A stretch of DNA of 64,000 bases, from the NCBI RefSeq assembly GCF_001682385.1, contig NZ_CP016210.1, positions 2,852,001-2,916,000 of the forward strand, in the 5' to 3' direction. Positions 26,769 to 34,637 of the stretch are shown here, piece by piece (within the stretch, counting starts at the first letter, position 1; every line of letters starts with the position of its first letter). The notes beneath the pieces are model-generated. The model was given only the letters and a program-made list of their open reading frames with translations. It was not told where the DNA came from and did no database searches. A program made the translations under genes and the position numbers. This DNA comes from Azoarcus olearius (lineage in GTDB: Bacteria > Pseudomonadota > Gammaproteobacteria > Burkholderiales > Rhodocyclaceae).

Positions 26769-27755
26769 TCACCACGCCGCCGGATAAAACGCATCCGCAT
26801 GCACGTGATTCGGCGCAATCCCCAGCCGGTTCGCCAGCAAGCCCACTGCCTCCACCATCGCTGGCGCGCCGCACAGGTAGGCGCGCCAGCCGGCAAGACT
26901 GCGGTGGTCGGCTGCAATCGCGTCGGTCACCAAGCCGCTGCGCAGCGATGCATCGGTGTTGCCGGTAGCGACCACGATGTGCACCGTCAGGTTGTCGTAT
27001 GCGTCGGCGAGCGACTGCAGCCGGTCGGCGTCGTAGAGGTCGCGCGGGCTGCGCACGCCGAAGTAGAGGTGGGTGGGGTTTTTCATGCCGGATTCGAGCG
27101 CGCCGCGCACGATGGAGAGCACAGGCGCCAGCCCGGTGCCGCCGCCCACACACAGCATCGGCCCCGCGTGCTTGCGGCGCAGGTAGGCGGTGCCGAGCGG
27201 GCCGGACACCCGCAGCGCGTCGCCCACCTTCAACTGCTCGAAGATCCAGGCGCTGACGCGGCCGCCTTCGACCCGCCGCACCTGGAGCTCCTGCTCGTCG
27301 TCGCCCGCCAGCCCGGCCATCGAATACGGCCGGATGTGCTCCGGGGTGAATTGCAGGCTGGCGTACTGGCCGGGCGAGAAGTCCAGCGGCTTGGCGAGCT
27401 TCAGGCGCAGGCGGCGGATGTCGTGGGTGGGGGCCTCGATCGCGGCGACGGTGGCCTTGACGATGCGGGCCGGGTGCACCACCACCTCGTCCGGCTCGGG
27501 GATTTCGATTACGCAGTCGCTGGTGAGCACCGCCTGACAGGCGAGCACGCCGCTCTGGCCGTTGCGCCCGCTGCGCCCGGCTGCCGGGCCGGCGTCCAGC
27601 ACCTCGCCGGCCCGCACCTCGCAGCGGCAGGTGCCGCAGCGACCGGACATGCAGCTGTAGGAGATCGGCACCTCGGCGTTGCGCAGCACCTCCAGCAGGT
27701 TGGCACCGATCTCGAAGTTCAGCTTGCGGTCGATCGGCTGTACATGCAGTTCCAT
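26769..27755 (-). CDS. nagAa: Ferredoxin reductase of the salicylate 5-hydroxylase (NagAa-like)
   Basis: A 328-residue reductase. The N-terminal plant-type 2Fe-2S domain has C35-MSGR-C40-GT-C43 and a later cysteine in LACQAVL. The FAD domain carries RPYSMAGL and the NAD domain [20 protein letters not shown], ending in the family tail HADAFYP. It would take electrons from NAD(P)H to the NagAb-like ferredoxin. First gene of the operon, 111 bases from the divergent regulator, with a NahR-type box between. Confidence 0.88.
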   Translation of the reverse strand: MELHVQPIDRKLNFEIGANLLEVLRNAEVPISYSCMSGRCGTCRCEVRAGEVLDAGPAAGRSGRNGQSGVLACQAVLTSDCVIEIPEPDEVVVHPARIVKATVAAIEAPTHDIRRLRLKLAKPLDFSPGQYASLQFTPEHIRPYSMAGLAGDDEQELQVRRVEGGRVSAWIFEQLKVGDALRVSGPLGTAYLRRKHAGPMLCVGGGTGLAPVLSIVRGALESGMKNPTHLYFGVRSPRDLYDADRLQSLADAYDNLTVHIVVATGNTDASLRSGLVTDAIAADHRSLAGWRAYLCGAPAMVEAVGLLANRLGIAPNHVHADAFYPAAW

Positions 27756-27807
27756 TGCTGGCCCCGGTGATGAAACGTTCGATGGGCGCCATCATGGATC
27801 GAGGCGT

Positions 27808-27856
27808 GTTATACATCCATAAAATAGATTGAATACGTCACATCACCAACCTGAAT
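27808..27856 (-). promoter_or_regulatory. NahR/NagR box and promoter of the salicylate 5-hydroxylase operon
   Basis: The minus strand at 27856-27842 reads ATTCAGGTTGGTGAT, matching 11 of 13 defined positions of the NahR consensus ATTCACGCT-N2-TGAT as I recall it. A TATAAC -10 element lies at 27813-27808, with only a weak -35, as expected for an activator-dependent promoter. The box is 87 bases from the nagAa start and next to the regulator start, so autoregulation is likely too. Confidence 0.65.
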
Positions 27857-27866
27857 ACTGCGAAAC

Positions 27867-28808
27867 ATGGAACTGCGCGACATCGACCTCAACCTGCTGG
27901 TGGTCTTCAACCAGTTGCTGACCGAGCGCCGGGTGTCCGGCGTGGCCGACACCCTCGGCCTCACCCAGCCGGCGGTTAGCAACGCGCTCAAGCGCCTGCG
28001 CGCGATGCTCGGCGACGAACTCTTCGTGCGCACCGGCCGCGGCATGGAACCGACGCCCTTCGCGCTGCAACTGGCCGAACCGGTGGCCTACGCGCTCGGC
28101 ACCCTGCACGGCGCACTCAACCAGCAGGCCCGCTTCGACCCCGCCACCAGCCAGCGCAGCTTCACGCTGGCGGTCACCGACATCGGCGAGATCTACTTCC
28201 TGCCGGTGCTGATGGACGCGCTGGCCGAGATCGCGCCCGGCGTGCGCATCAGCACCGTGCGCAACAGCGGCGCCACGCTGCGCGACGAAATGGAGGCCGG
28301 CACGGTGGATCTCGCCATCGGCCTGCTGCCCAATCTGCAGGCGGGCTTCTACCAGCGCCGGCTGTTCCACCAGCGCTACGTCTGCATGTTCCGCAAACAG
28401 CACCCGGCGGTGACACTGCCGCTGACGCTGGAGAACTTCTCGGCGCTGGACCATGTGGTGGTGGTGTCCGGCGGCACCGGCCACAGCCAGGTGGACGCGA
28501 TGCTGGAGCGCGCCGGCATCCAGCGCCGGGTGCGGCTGACGGTGCCGCACTTCATCGCGGTCGGCCACATCCTGCAGAGCACCGACATGATCGCCACCGT
28601 GCCGGAACGCTTCGCCGCCCGCTGCGTGGAACCCTTCGGCCTGGTGTCGGTGCCGCATCCGGCCAAGCTGCCGGAGATCGCAATCAACCTCTTCTGGCAC
28701 GGCCGCTACCACCGCGACCCGGCCAACCGCTGGCTGCGGCAGTTGGTGTTCGAGCGGTTTGGGGAATCGACCGCGCAGGAACAGGCGGTGGAGCCACCGG
28801 CAAGCTGA
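27867..28808 (+). CDS. nagR: LysR-family activator, NahR/NagR-like
   Basis: A 313-residue LysR regulator. It begins MELRDIDLNLLVVFNQLLTERRVSGVADTLGLTQPAVSNALKRLR, characteristic of NahR/NagR. In the co-inducer domain VTDIGEIYFLPVLMDAL and VPHFIAVGHILQSTDMIATVPERFA are also NahR-like. NahR responds to salicylate, the proposed substrate here. Divergent from nagAa with a matching box between. It ends just before a bidirectional terminator. Confidence 0.88.
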   Translation: MELRDIDLNLLVVFNQLLTERRVSGVADTLGLTQPAVSNALKRLRAMLGDELFVRTGRGMEPTPFALQLAEPVAYALGTLHGALNQQARFDPATSQRSFTLAVTDIGEIYFLPVLMDALAEIAPGVRISTVRNSGATLRDEMEAGTVDLAIGLLPNLQAGFYQRRLFHQRYVCMFRKQHPAVTLPLTLENFSALDHVVVVSGGTGHSQVDAMLERAGIQRRVRLTVPHFIAVGHILQSTDMIATVPERFAARCVEPFGLVSVPHPAKLPEIAINLFWHGRYHRDPANRWLRQLVFERFGESTAQEQAVEPPAS

Positions 28809-28853
28809 GCCTCTCGCCGGAGCCGCGCTTCCGCCTGTGCCGCCTGCGCAAAC

Positions 28854-28891
28854 AAAAAGGGCGGCACCCGCAGGCACCGCCCTTTTTTTTT
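28854..28891. terminator. Bidirectional rho-independent terminator
   Basis: AAAAAGGGCGG (28854-28864) and CCGCCCTTTTTTTTT (28877-28891) form a stem with a 12-base loop, with A/U runs on both sides. It separates the plus-strand nagR-like gene from the minus-strand TRAP operon and should stop both. Confidence 0.88.
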
Positions 28892-28915
28892 CCCATCCTC
28901 CTGCGCGCCGCGCGG

Positions 28916-30241
28916 CTAGCTGAACACGCGCAACGCCACCAGCGAGATGCTGGGGAAGAACACCAGCATGAAGATGCGGGCGATGTCTGAGGCGAGGAAG
29001 GGCATCACGCCGCGGAAGATCGTGGCCATCGGGATGTCCTTGTTCATCGAGCTGATGATATAGACGTTCATCCCCACCGGCGGCGTGATCAGGCCCACCT
29101 CCATCACCACCAGCGCGAGCATGCCGAACCAGATCGCCTTCTCCTCCAGGCCGAGGCCCCAGTAGTCCATACCCAGGATGATCGGCAGGAAGATCGGCAC
29201 GGTCAGCAGGATCATCGACAGGCTGTCCATCACGCAGCCCAGCAGCAGGTAGATGGCGATGATCGCGAACAGCACCGTGAAGGGACCGAAGCCCATGCTC
29301 TCCACCCACGCCGCGGCTTCGGCCGGCATCTGGCTGACCGCCATGAAGGAGTTGAGCATGTCCGCGCCGAGCAGGATCAGGAACATCATGCCGGTGCCGG
29401 TGGCCGTGCCGTAGATGCACTGCATCAGCCCTTCGCCCTTGAGCCCGCCGGACTTCCACGCCGCGATGCCGGTGGCGATGACGCCCACCGCGGCCGCTTC
29501 GGTCGGCGTGAAGAGTCCACTGTAGATTCCGCCGATCACGACCATGAAGATCAGCAACACCGGCCAGGTGTCGATCACCGTGGAGATGCGCTCGCGCCAG
29601 CTGTGCCTGGGGCTGCCGGGGCCGCCCGCTTCCGGGTCGAGCCGCGTGACGATGCCGATCACCACCATGTAGCCCACCGCGGCCAGGATGCCGGGCACGA
29701 AAGCGGCCAGGAACAGCTTGGCGATGTTTTGTTCGGCGAGGATCGCGTAGATCACCAGCGGTACCGATGGCGGGATCAGGATTCCGAGCGTGCCGCCAGC
29801 CGCCAGCGCCCCCCCGGCAAGACTGGCCTTGTACTGGTGGCGCTTCAACTCCGGCATCACCACGTGCGACATCGTCGCCGCAGTCGCAAGCGACGAACCG
29901 CAGATCGCACCGAAGCCGGCGCAGGCGCCGACACCCGCCATCGCCATGCCGCCTTTCCAGTGGCCGATGAAGGCGTTACCCGCCTTGAACAGTGCGCGCG
30001 AGAGCCCGCCGTGGGTGGCGAACTGGCCCATCAGCAGGAAGAGCGGCACCACCGACAGGTCGTACAGCGAGAAGCGGCCATAGGGCGCGTTCTTCAGATA
30101 CGCGAGCAGCGGGTCCCAGCCCGATACCCACACGTAGCCGATGGCACCGGTGAGGAACATGGCGATGCCGATCTGCACCCGCAGGGCCAGCATGCCCATC
30201 ATCACCACGCCCATCGTCAGGCCGATCGTGGTTCCGGTCAT
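28916..30241 (-). CDS. dctM: TRAP transporter large permease, DctM type
   Basis: A 441-residue inner-membrane permease with about 12 hydrophobic segments. Recognisable pieces are PLFLLMGQFATHGGLSRALFKAGNAFIGHWKGGMAMAGVGACAGFGAICGSS in the first third and GGIYSGLFTPTEAAAVG in the second half. It uses the sodium gradient to import a carboxylate delivered by the DctP protein. Its start overlaps the dctQ stop by four bases. Confidence 0.9.
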   Translation of the reverse strand: MTGTTIGLTMGVVMMGMLALRVQIGIAMFLTGAIGYVWVSGWDPLLAYLKNAPYGRFSLYDLSVVPLFLLMGQFATHGGLSRALFKAGNAFIGHWKGGMAMAGVGACAGFGAICGSSLATAATMSHVVMPELKRHQYKASLAGGALAAGGTLGILIPPSVPLVIYAILAEQNIAKLFLAAFVPGILAAVGYMVVIGIVTRLDPEAGGPGSPRHSWRERISTVIDTWPVLLIFMVVIGGIYSGLFTPTEAAAVGVIATGIAAWKSGGLKGEGLMQCIYGTATGTGMMFLILLGADMLNSFMAVSQMPAEAAAWVESMGFGPFTVLFAIIAIYLLLGCVMDSLSMILLTVPIFLPIILGMDYWGLGLEEKAIWFGMLALVVMEVGLITPPVGMNVYIISSMNKDIPMATIFRGVMPFLASDIARIFMLVFFPSISLVALRVFS

Positions 30242-30762
30242 GACCGGGTCTCCGAAGTCAGTTCAAGCATGAAGGTCTGCAGCGCGGCAATGCCGAGCAG
30301 CACGAAGGACGGCACCACCGGGATGTAGCCCCACCACACCGGCAGCGCGATCACCATCGAGGTTTCGCCGTACTCGCGCATCTCCAGCATCCCGTCCCAC
30401 ACCCGCCACGCGAGAAAGAAGGACGAGGCCGCGAGCAGCAGCGCGGCGATCGCGTCGAGGGCGCGCTTCAAGCCGGCGGGCGCCCACAGCGTGAAGAAAT
30501 CGACGAACACATGGCCCTTGCGCAGCTGGCAGTAGGGCAGGCACATCGCGATGCCCATCGCGGACATCATCTGCACCAGCTCGTAGTCGCCGGGCACCGG
30601 CATCTTGAAGAGGGAACGGCCGATGATGCTGACAACAGACATCACCGACTCGATGATGAAGATGGCGCCGCCAAGCACCGCGAGCGTGGCGCACGCCACC
30701 TCCACGGTCTTGCCGACGGGTCCCGCCGGAACGACGAGGGGCTGCTCCAAGGACTCAGCCAT
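30238..30762 (-). CDS. dctQ: TRAP transporter small permease, DctQ type
   Basis: A 174-residue protein with four hydrophobic segments (about 25-45, 60-80, 100-120, 140-160), including MSAMGIAMCLPYCQLRKGHVFVDFF, the DctQ core. It bridges to the large permease. It lies 91 bases after the dctP stop; its stop overlaps dctM. Confidence 0.88.
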   Translation of the reverse strand: MAESLEQPLVVPAGPVGKTVEVACATLAVLGGAIFIIESVMSVVSIIGRSLFKMPVPGDYELVQMMSAMGIAMCLPYCQLRKGHVFVDFFTLWAPAGLKRALDAIAALLLAASSFFLAWRVWDGMLEMREYGETSMVIALPVWWGYIPVVPSFVLLGIAALQTFMLELTSETRS

Positions 30763-30853
30763 GAAGGACTCCAGAACAGATTCAGGAAACTTGGATTGGC
30801 ACCGGGGATCCGATTCGCGGCACCCCGGTGCCCAGCAGGACGCCGGCGCGTCC

Positions 30854-31879
30854 TTACTTTGAATACTGCTTCACAAGGCCAACCGCCTCGTCGTACATCT
30901 TCTTGCCGTCGACGCCCTTGGCGGCCACTTCCTTCATCCACTCGTCGTCCACTTCCTTGGTGGCGGTACGCCAGCGGGCGAGTTCGGCCGGGGCGATGGC
31001 GTAGATGGTGTTGCCACGGGCGGCGGTGGCTTCGCGGCCGGCGGTGTCGGCGTCCTTGAACTGGGTGGACACCCAGGCCGACACTTCACGCCCGCTGTTG
31101 TTGTCGATGACCTTCTTCAGCTCGGGCGGCAGGCTGTCGTACTTCTTCTGGTTCATCACGAACACCATCGTCGAGGTGAGGATGGCGTTCTGGTCGGAGG
31201 CTTCGGCGTGGAAGCGGGTCAGCTCGTGGGTCTTGGTCGAGGGCACCACTTCCCACGGGATCATGCCCGCCTCGATCACGCCCTTGGAGAGGCTTTCGGC
31301 CATCTGCGGCACCGGCATCCCCACCGGCGTGGCGCCCAGCGCGGTCAGCATGCGGTTGCCCAGGCGCGACGGCGCACGCACCTTCATGCCCTTCAGGTCT
31401 TCCAGCGTCTTCACCTGCTTGTCGCGGAAGTGGAAGACGTAAGGCCCCGGCACCCAGGTGGCCAGCGGCTTCATGCCGGCGAATTCGCTCATCGCGTTCT
31501 TCTGCACGAAGTCCCACAGCGCGCGCGAGGTGGCTTCTGGCGTGGTGGCGACAAAGGGCAGTTCGAACACTTCGGAGACCGGGAAGCGGCCCGGGGTGTA
31601 GCCCGGCAGCGTCCACACGATGTCGGCCACGCCGTCGCGCACCTGGTTGAGCAGTTGCGGCGGGGTGCCGCCGAGCTGCATCGCCGGGTAGAGCTGACAC
31701 TTGATCTTGCCCTGCGACTCCGCGGCGACCTTGTCGCACCAGGGGGTGATGAACTTGGTGTGCGCGGGCGACACCGGCGGCAGGAAGTGCGCCACCTTCA
31801 GGACAACCTCCTGCGCATGGGCGGCGGCAGGAACCAGCATGGCGGCGGCAATGCCCAGCGCCAGGTTACGGACTTTCAT
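30854..31879 (-). CDS. dctP: TRAP transporter solute-binding protein, DctP type
   Basis: A 341-residue periplasmic binding protein. The signal peptide MKVRNLALGIAAAMLVPAAAHA is cleaved before QEVVLKVAHFLPP. The arginine that usually clamps the ligand carboxylate lies in MKVRAPSRLGNRML (near 170). The TRAP family binds organic acids, including aromatic acids. The shared LysR operator 124-148 bases upstream links it to the protocatechuate 4,5-cleavage regulon. Confidence 0.9.
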   Translation of the reverse strand: MKVRNLALGIAAAMLVPAAAHAQEVVLKVAHFLPPVSPAHTKFITPWCDKVAAESQGKIKCQLYPAMQLGGTPPQLLNQVRDGVADIVWTLPGYTPGRFPVSEVFELPFVATTPEATSRALWDFVQKNAMSEFAGMKPLATWVPGPYVFHFRDKQVKTLEDLKGMKVRAPSRLGNRMLTALGATPVGMPVPQMAESLSKGVIEAGMIPWEVVPSTKTHELTRFHAEASDQNAILTSTMVFVMNQKKYDSLPPELKKVIDNNSGREVSAWVSTQFKDADTAGREATAARGNTIYAIAPAELARWRTATKEVDDEWMKEVAAKGVDGKKMYDEAVGLVKQYSK

Positions 31880-32002
31880 CAGCGTCTCCTCGTTTGACTG
31901 ACGGGGTTCGGCCCGGTCGGACGCCGGACTCTCGAACCCGATTTCACACCGAGGACAGTCTGCCGCGTCCGCCAGTGATGTAGAAGACTTCGGTCACACT
32001 AT

Positions 32003-32027
32003 CAGCTATAGCAGATCGAAATAGCTG
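32003..32027. promoter_or_regulatory. LysR-type operator (site 1), upstream of the TRAP operon
   Basis: CAGCTAT (32003-32009), 11 bases, ATAGCTG (32021-32027): a perfect 7-base inverted repeat with the T-N11-A core of LysR sites. A weaker one occurs at 58391, and an even better one at 59915 before the LigR-like regulator gene. Confidence 0.7.
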
Positions 32028-32061
32028 GGCTGCTGATATCGCCGTTCTCCGCGACAACACC

Positions 32062-32093
32062 ATAAGAAAGGCCGGCCCCACAGGTGGAGCCGG
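32062..32093 (-). terminator. Rho-independent terminator of the first ligAB pair
   Basis: The minus-strand transcript after the ligB stop at 32142 contains GGCCGGCTCCA and TGGGGCCGGCC (one mismatch) around a short loop, followed by UUUCUU. It ends the ligAB transcript before the dctP promoter region. Confidence 0.65.
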
Positions 32094-32141
32094 CCCGGGA
32101 GTGCCGCGCGGGGCGGCACGAGGGGAAGCGGACGGCGGCGC

Positions 32142-32984
32142 TCAGGCTACCGTTTCGATCACCATCAGCCCCGCCGCGGTGTTGGAGATGGGGATGTGGT
32201 AGTTGGCGTGCACCTTGCGCACCGCGCCCGGCAGCGCGGCCCGCGCGGCCAGCCACATCAGCAGTTCCACGCCCTGCGTGCCGGTCTTCTCCACCAGTTC
32301 TTCCATCGAGAACTGCGTCGCCCACTCGGGGTCGGCGATCAGGCTTTCCATGAAGGCGAGGTCGAAGTCCTTGTTGATGAAGCCGGCGCGCTCCCCATCG
32401 AGCTGATGCGACAGCCCGCCGGTGCCGATGATCACTACGCGCAGGTCGTCATCCCAGCCGGCAATCGCCTCGCCGATGGCCTTGCCCAGCTTGTAGCAGC
32501 GCCGCGCCGAGGGCAGCGGGTACTGCACGGTGTTGATGCAGACCGGCACGGTGCGCACCGGGCAGCTTTCGGACGCCGGCCACAGCAGCTTCAGCGGCAG
32601 CGAAAACGCGTGGTCCACCAGCATTTCCTGGCAGGTGGTGATATCGAACTCGCGCGCCACCAGGTCTTCGATCAGCTGCCACGACAGCGCGGGATCGCCT
32701 TGATAGGGCGGCAGCGTGGGAATGCCCCAGCCTTCATCGGCGTTGTGGTACTGCGGGGCCGCGCCCACCGCGAAGGTGGGCATCTTGTCGAGGAAGAAGT
32801 TGAGGCCGTGGTCGTTGTACAGCACGACCGCCACGTCCGGCTTCACCTTCTCCAGCCACGCATGCACGGGCGGAAAGCCGTCGAAGAAAGGCTTCCAGTA
32901 CGGGTCGTCCTGCAGCTTGCCGGCGAGGGCGCGGCCGATGGCCGGGACGTGCGAAGTGGTGATGCTGCCTACGATCTTTGCCAT
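32142..32984 (-). CDS. Class III extradiol ring-cleavage dioxygenase beta subunit, LigB-like (paralogue 1)
   Basis: A 280-residue LigB-superfamily catalytic subunit that would cleave a dihydroxybenzoate next to the hydroxyls using Fe(II). H12 (TSHVPAIG) and H59 (YNDHGLNFF) are the iron-binding histidines. GTGGLSHQLDGERAGFIN carries the catalytic histidine, and GVELLMWLAAR the glutamate ligand. It diverges clearly from the second LigB in the window (50275), for instance TTCQEMLVDHAFSLP against [15 protein letters not shown]. The substrate may therefore be gallate, a methylgallate or another catechol acid instead of protocatechuate. It starts three bases after the ligA-like stop. Confidence 0.83.
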   Translation of the reverse strand: MAKIVGSITTSHVPAIGRALAGKLQDDPYWKPFFDGFPPVHAWLEKVKPDVAVVLYNDHGLNFFLDKMPTFAVGAAPQYHNADEGWGIPTLPPYQGDPALSWQLIEDLVAREFDITTCQEMLVDHAFSLPLKLLWPASESCPVRTVPVCINTVQYPLPSARRCYKLGKAIGEAIAGWDDDLRVVIIGTGGLSHQLDGERAGFINKDFDLAFMESLIADPEWATQFSMEELVEKTGTQGVELLMWLAARAALPGAVRKVHANYHIPISNTAAGLMVIETVA

Positions 32985-32987
32985 GTC

Positions 32988-33338
32988 TTATTTCCCCGCG
33001 GCCACGAGCATGGCCTTGAACGCTTCCTTGGTCATGCCGGTCTGGGCGGCGCCCAGGTCCTGCACGTCGAGTCCCAGAATGCCGGCGAACTTCGCCAGGT
33101 AATACACGTTGCCGCCCGCGGCCAGCAGGCCGAGCACATTGCGCGTGCGGATCGCGGTTTCCTGTTCGTCGTTGAGCCCGAACTTGCGGCAGTAGGCCGC
33201 CTCGTCGCGCTGGAACTCGGCGCGGTTGTCCGCGCTGTTGAACGAGAAGCACATCTTGTTGAGCGCGTAGCCCTTCTGCGCCAGTTCGCCGTCGAAGATC
33301 GACGTGCCGGGAATCTCGCGTTTCTGCCGGGTGGCCAT
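32988..33338 (-). CDS. Extradiol dioxygenase alpha subunit, LigA-like (paralogue 1)
   Basis: A 116-residue small subunit. IPGTSIFDGELAQKGYALNKMCFSFNSADNRAEFQRDEAAYCRKFGL (split over the first 55 residues) is the LigA helical fold that caps the LigB active site. The C-terminal tail of the second LigA copy is missing. First gene of a two-gene operon; it starts 87 bases from a divergent LysR regulator. Confidence 0.85.
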   Translation of the reverse strand: MATRQKREIPGTSIFDGELAQKGYALNKMCFSFNSADNRAEFQRDEAAYCRKFGLNDEQETAIRTRNVLGLLAAGGNVYYLAKFAGILGLDVQDLGAAQTGMTKEAFKAMLVAAGK

Positions 33339-33425
33339 CCGCCTCTCCTCGTCCTTGTTGTGAGTAGGGTTATCAGTATCGGCGGCTGGACTTCACGGAT
33401 AAACACAGGGAAACTCATTCCAATC

Positions 33426-34388
33426 ATGAGCAAATTCGATCGATCTGCCGCGGCGGCGCCCTCGCCCACGCCCGACCACACCCATCTCGACGGCCATCTG
33501 CTGGCGCTGCTGATCGCGGTAACGGAGGAAGGCTCGATCACCCGCGCCGCCGAACGCCTGGGCGTCACCCAGTCCGCCGTGTCGCACCTGCTCGGCAAGC
33601 TGCGCGCCATCGTCGGCGACCCGTTGTTCGTCAAATCGGGGCGCGGCATCGTCGCCACCGCGCGCGCCGAAGCGCTGGCGGTGCAGGCGCGGGTGCTGCT
33701 GGAAGACATGCGCCGCTTCGCCGCCGCCCCGGCCTTCGACCCCGCGTCGCTCCGCACCACCTTCACCATCGCCGCCAACGACTTCCAGCGCGACCTGCTG
33801 CTGCCGCGCCTGCTCGCCCGCCTGCGCGCCGCCGCGCCCGGCGTGGCGCTAAGGGTGATCCCCTCCGACATCCCCACGCCGGAAATGCTGCGCGATGCCC
33901 ACTGCCACCTCGTGATCTCGCCGCGCCCGCCGGACGCCGGCGACATCCTGCACAAGCGCCTGTTCGAGGACAGCTACCGGGTGTTCTACGACGCCGCGGT
34001 ACGCGAGGCGCCCGCCTCGCTGGCCGACTACCTCGCCGCCGAGCACGTCACCGTGGTGTATGAGCCCCGCCGAGCACTGGATTTCGACCAGGGCCTCGCC
34101 ACCCGCGGCATCGAACGCCGCTTCGTCGCCACCGTCCCCGGCTTCGCCGGCATCCCGTCCTTCCTGCGCGGCAGCGCCCTGCTCGCCACCGTCCCCGGCC
34201 TGCTGCGCAGCAGCCTGATGCGCGACTTCGCCAGCTGCGAACTGCCGCTCACCGCGCCACCGCTACCGATGTACGCGATCTGGCACCTGCGCGACCGGCA
34301 CGATCCGGTGCATTGCTGGTTGCGGGCGGAGCTGGAGGCGGTGGTGGGGGAAGTGGGGAGTGGGGGTGCGATGCGGTCGGCGGGCTGA
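33426..34388 (+). CDS. LysR-family regulator divergent from ligAB paralogue 1
   Basis: A 320-residue LysR protein. The helix-turn-helix is LLIAVTEEGSITRAAERLGVTQSAVSHLLGKLRAIVGDPLFVKSGRG (about 28-74). The effector domain contains TFTIAANDFQRDLLLPRLLARL. An upstream antisense extension in the same frame is not coding; the ATG at 33426 begins the family sequence. It is likely to control the ligAB pair from the 87-base gap, where TTATC (33370) and GATAA (33398) form a loose dyad. Confidence 0.85.
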   Translation: MSKFDRSAAAAPSPTPDHTHLDGHLLALLIAVTEEGSITRAAERLGVTQSAVSHLLGKLRAIVGDPLFVKSGRGIVATARAEALAVQARVLLEDMRRFAAAPAFDPASLRTTFTIAANDFQRDLLLPRLLARLRAAAPGVALRVIPSDIPTPEMLRDAHCHLVISPRPPDAGDILHKRLFEDSYRVFYDAAVREAPASLADYLAAEHVTVVYEPRRALDFDQGLATRGIERRFVATVPGFAGIPSFLRGSALLATVPGLLRSSLMRDFASCELPLTAPPLPMYAIWHLRDRHDPVHCWLRAELEAVVGEVGSGGAMRSAG

Positions 34389-34637
34389 GGGGGAAGGTCC
34401 GTCGGAATCCAGCTACGGCAAGATGCCGGATGGGATGGCTCAGTACCGGATCTGGCCTTCGTCAGGGATTGTCGTACGACAGCGAATTGCACGAGAGGCG
34501 GCAGCTCGGCCTCAGCTGCCGGCCATTTAGGTGCGACTCTCAGGCAGCTACCGACCCTAAACAGACGTATGACGTTCGCAACATCTGTGGCGGCTTTTTG
34601 ATCGCATAGCGGGCTTTCCGGCAATATGACTGTTCGG

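Noticed and set aside
33370-33402. TTATC...GATAA dyad between the LysR gene and ligA paralogue 1 as a firm operator
   Set aside because: The arms are only 5 bases and 23 bases apart. It does not match the T-N11-A core and is mentioned only as a possibility.
32196-33425. A 410-codon upstream extension of the LysR gene at 33426
   Set aside because: It is antisense to the ligAB pair; the LysR family sequence begins at 33426.
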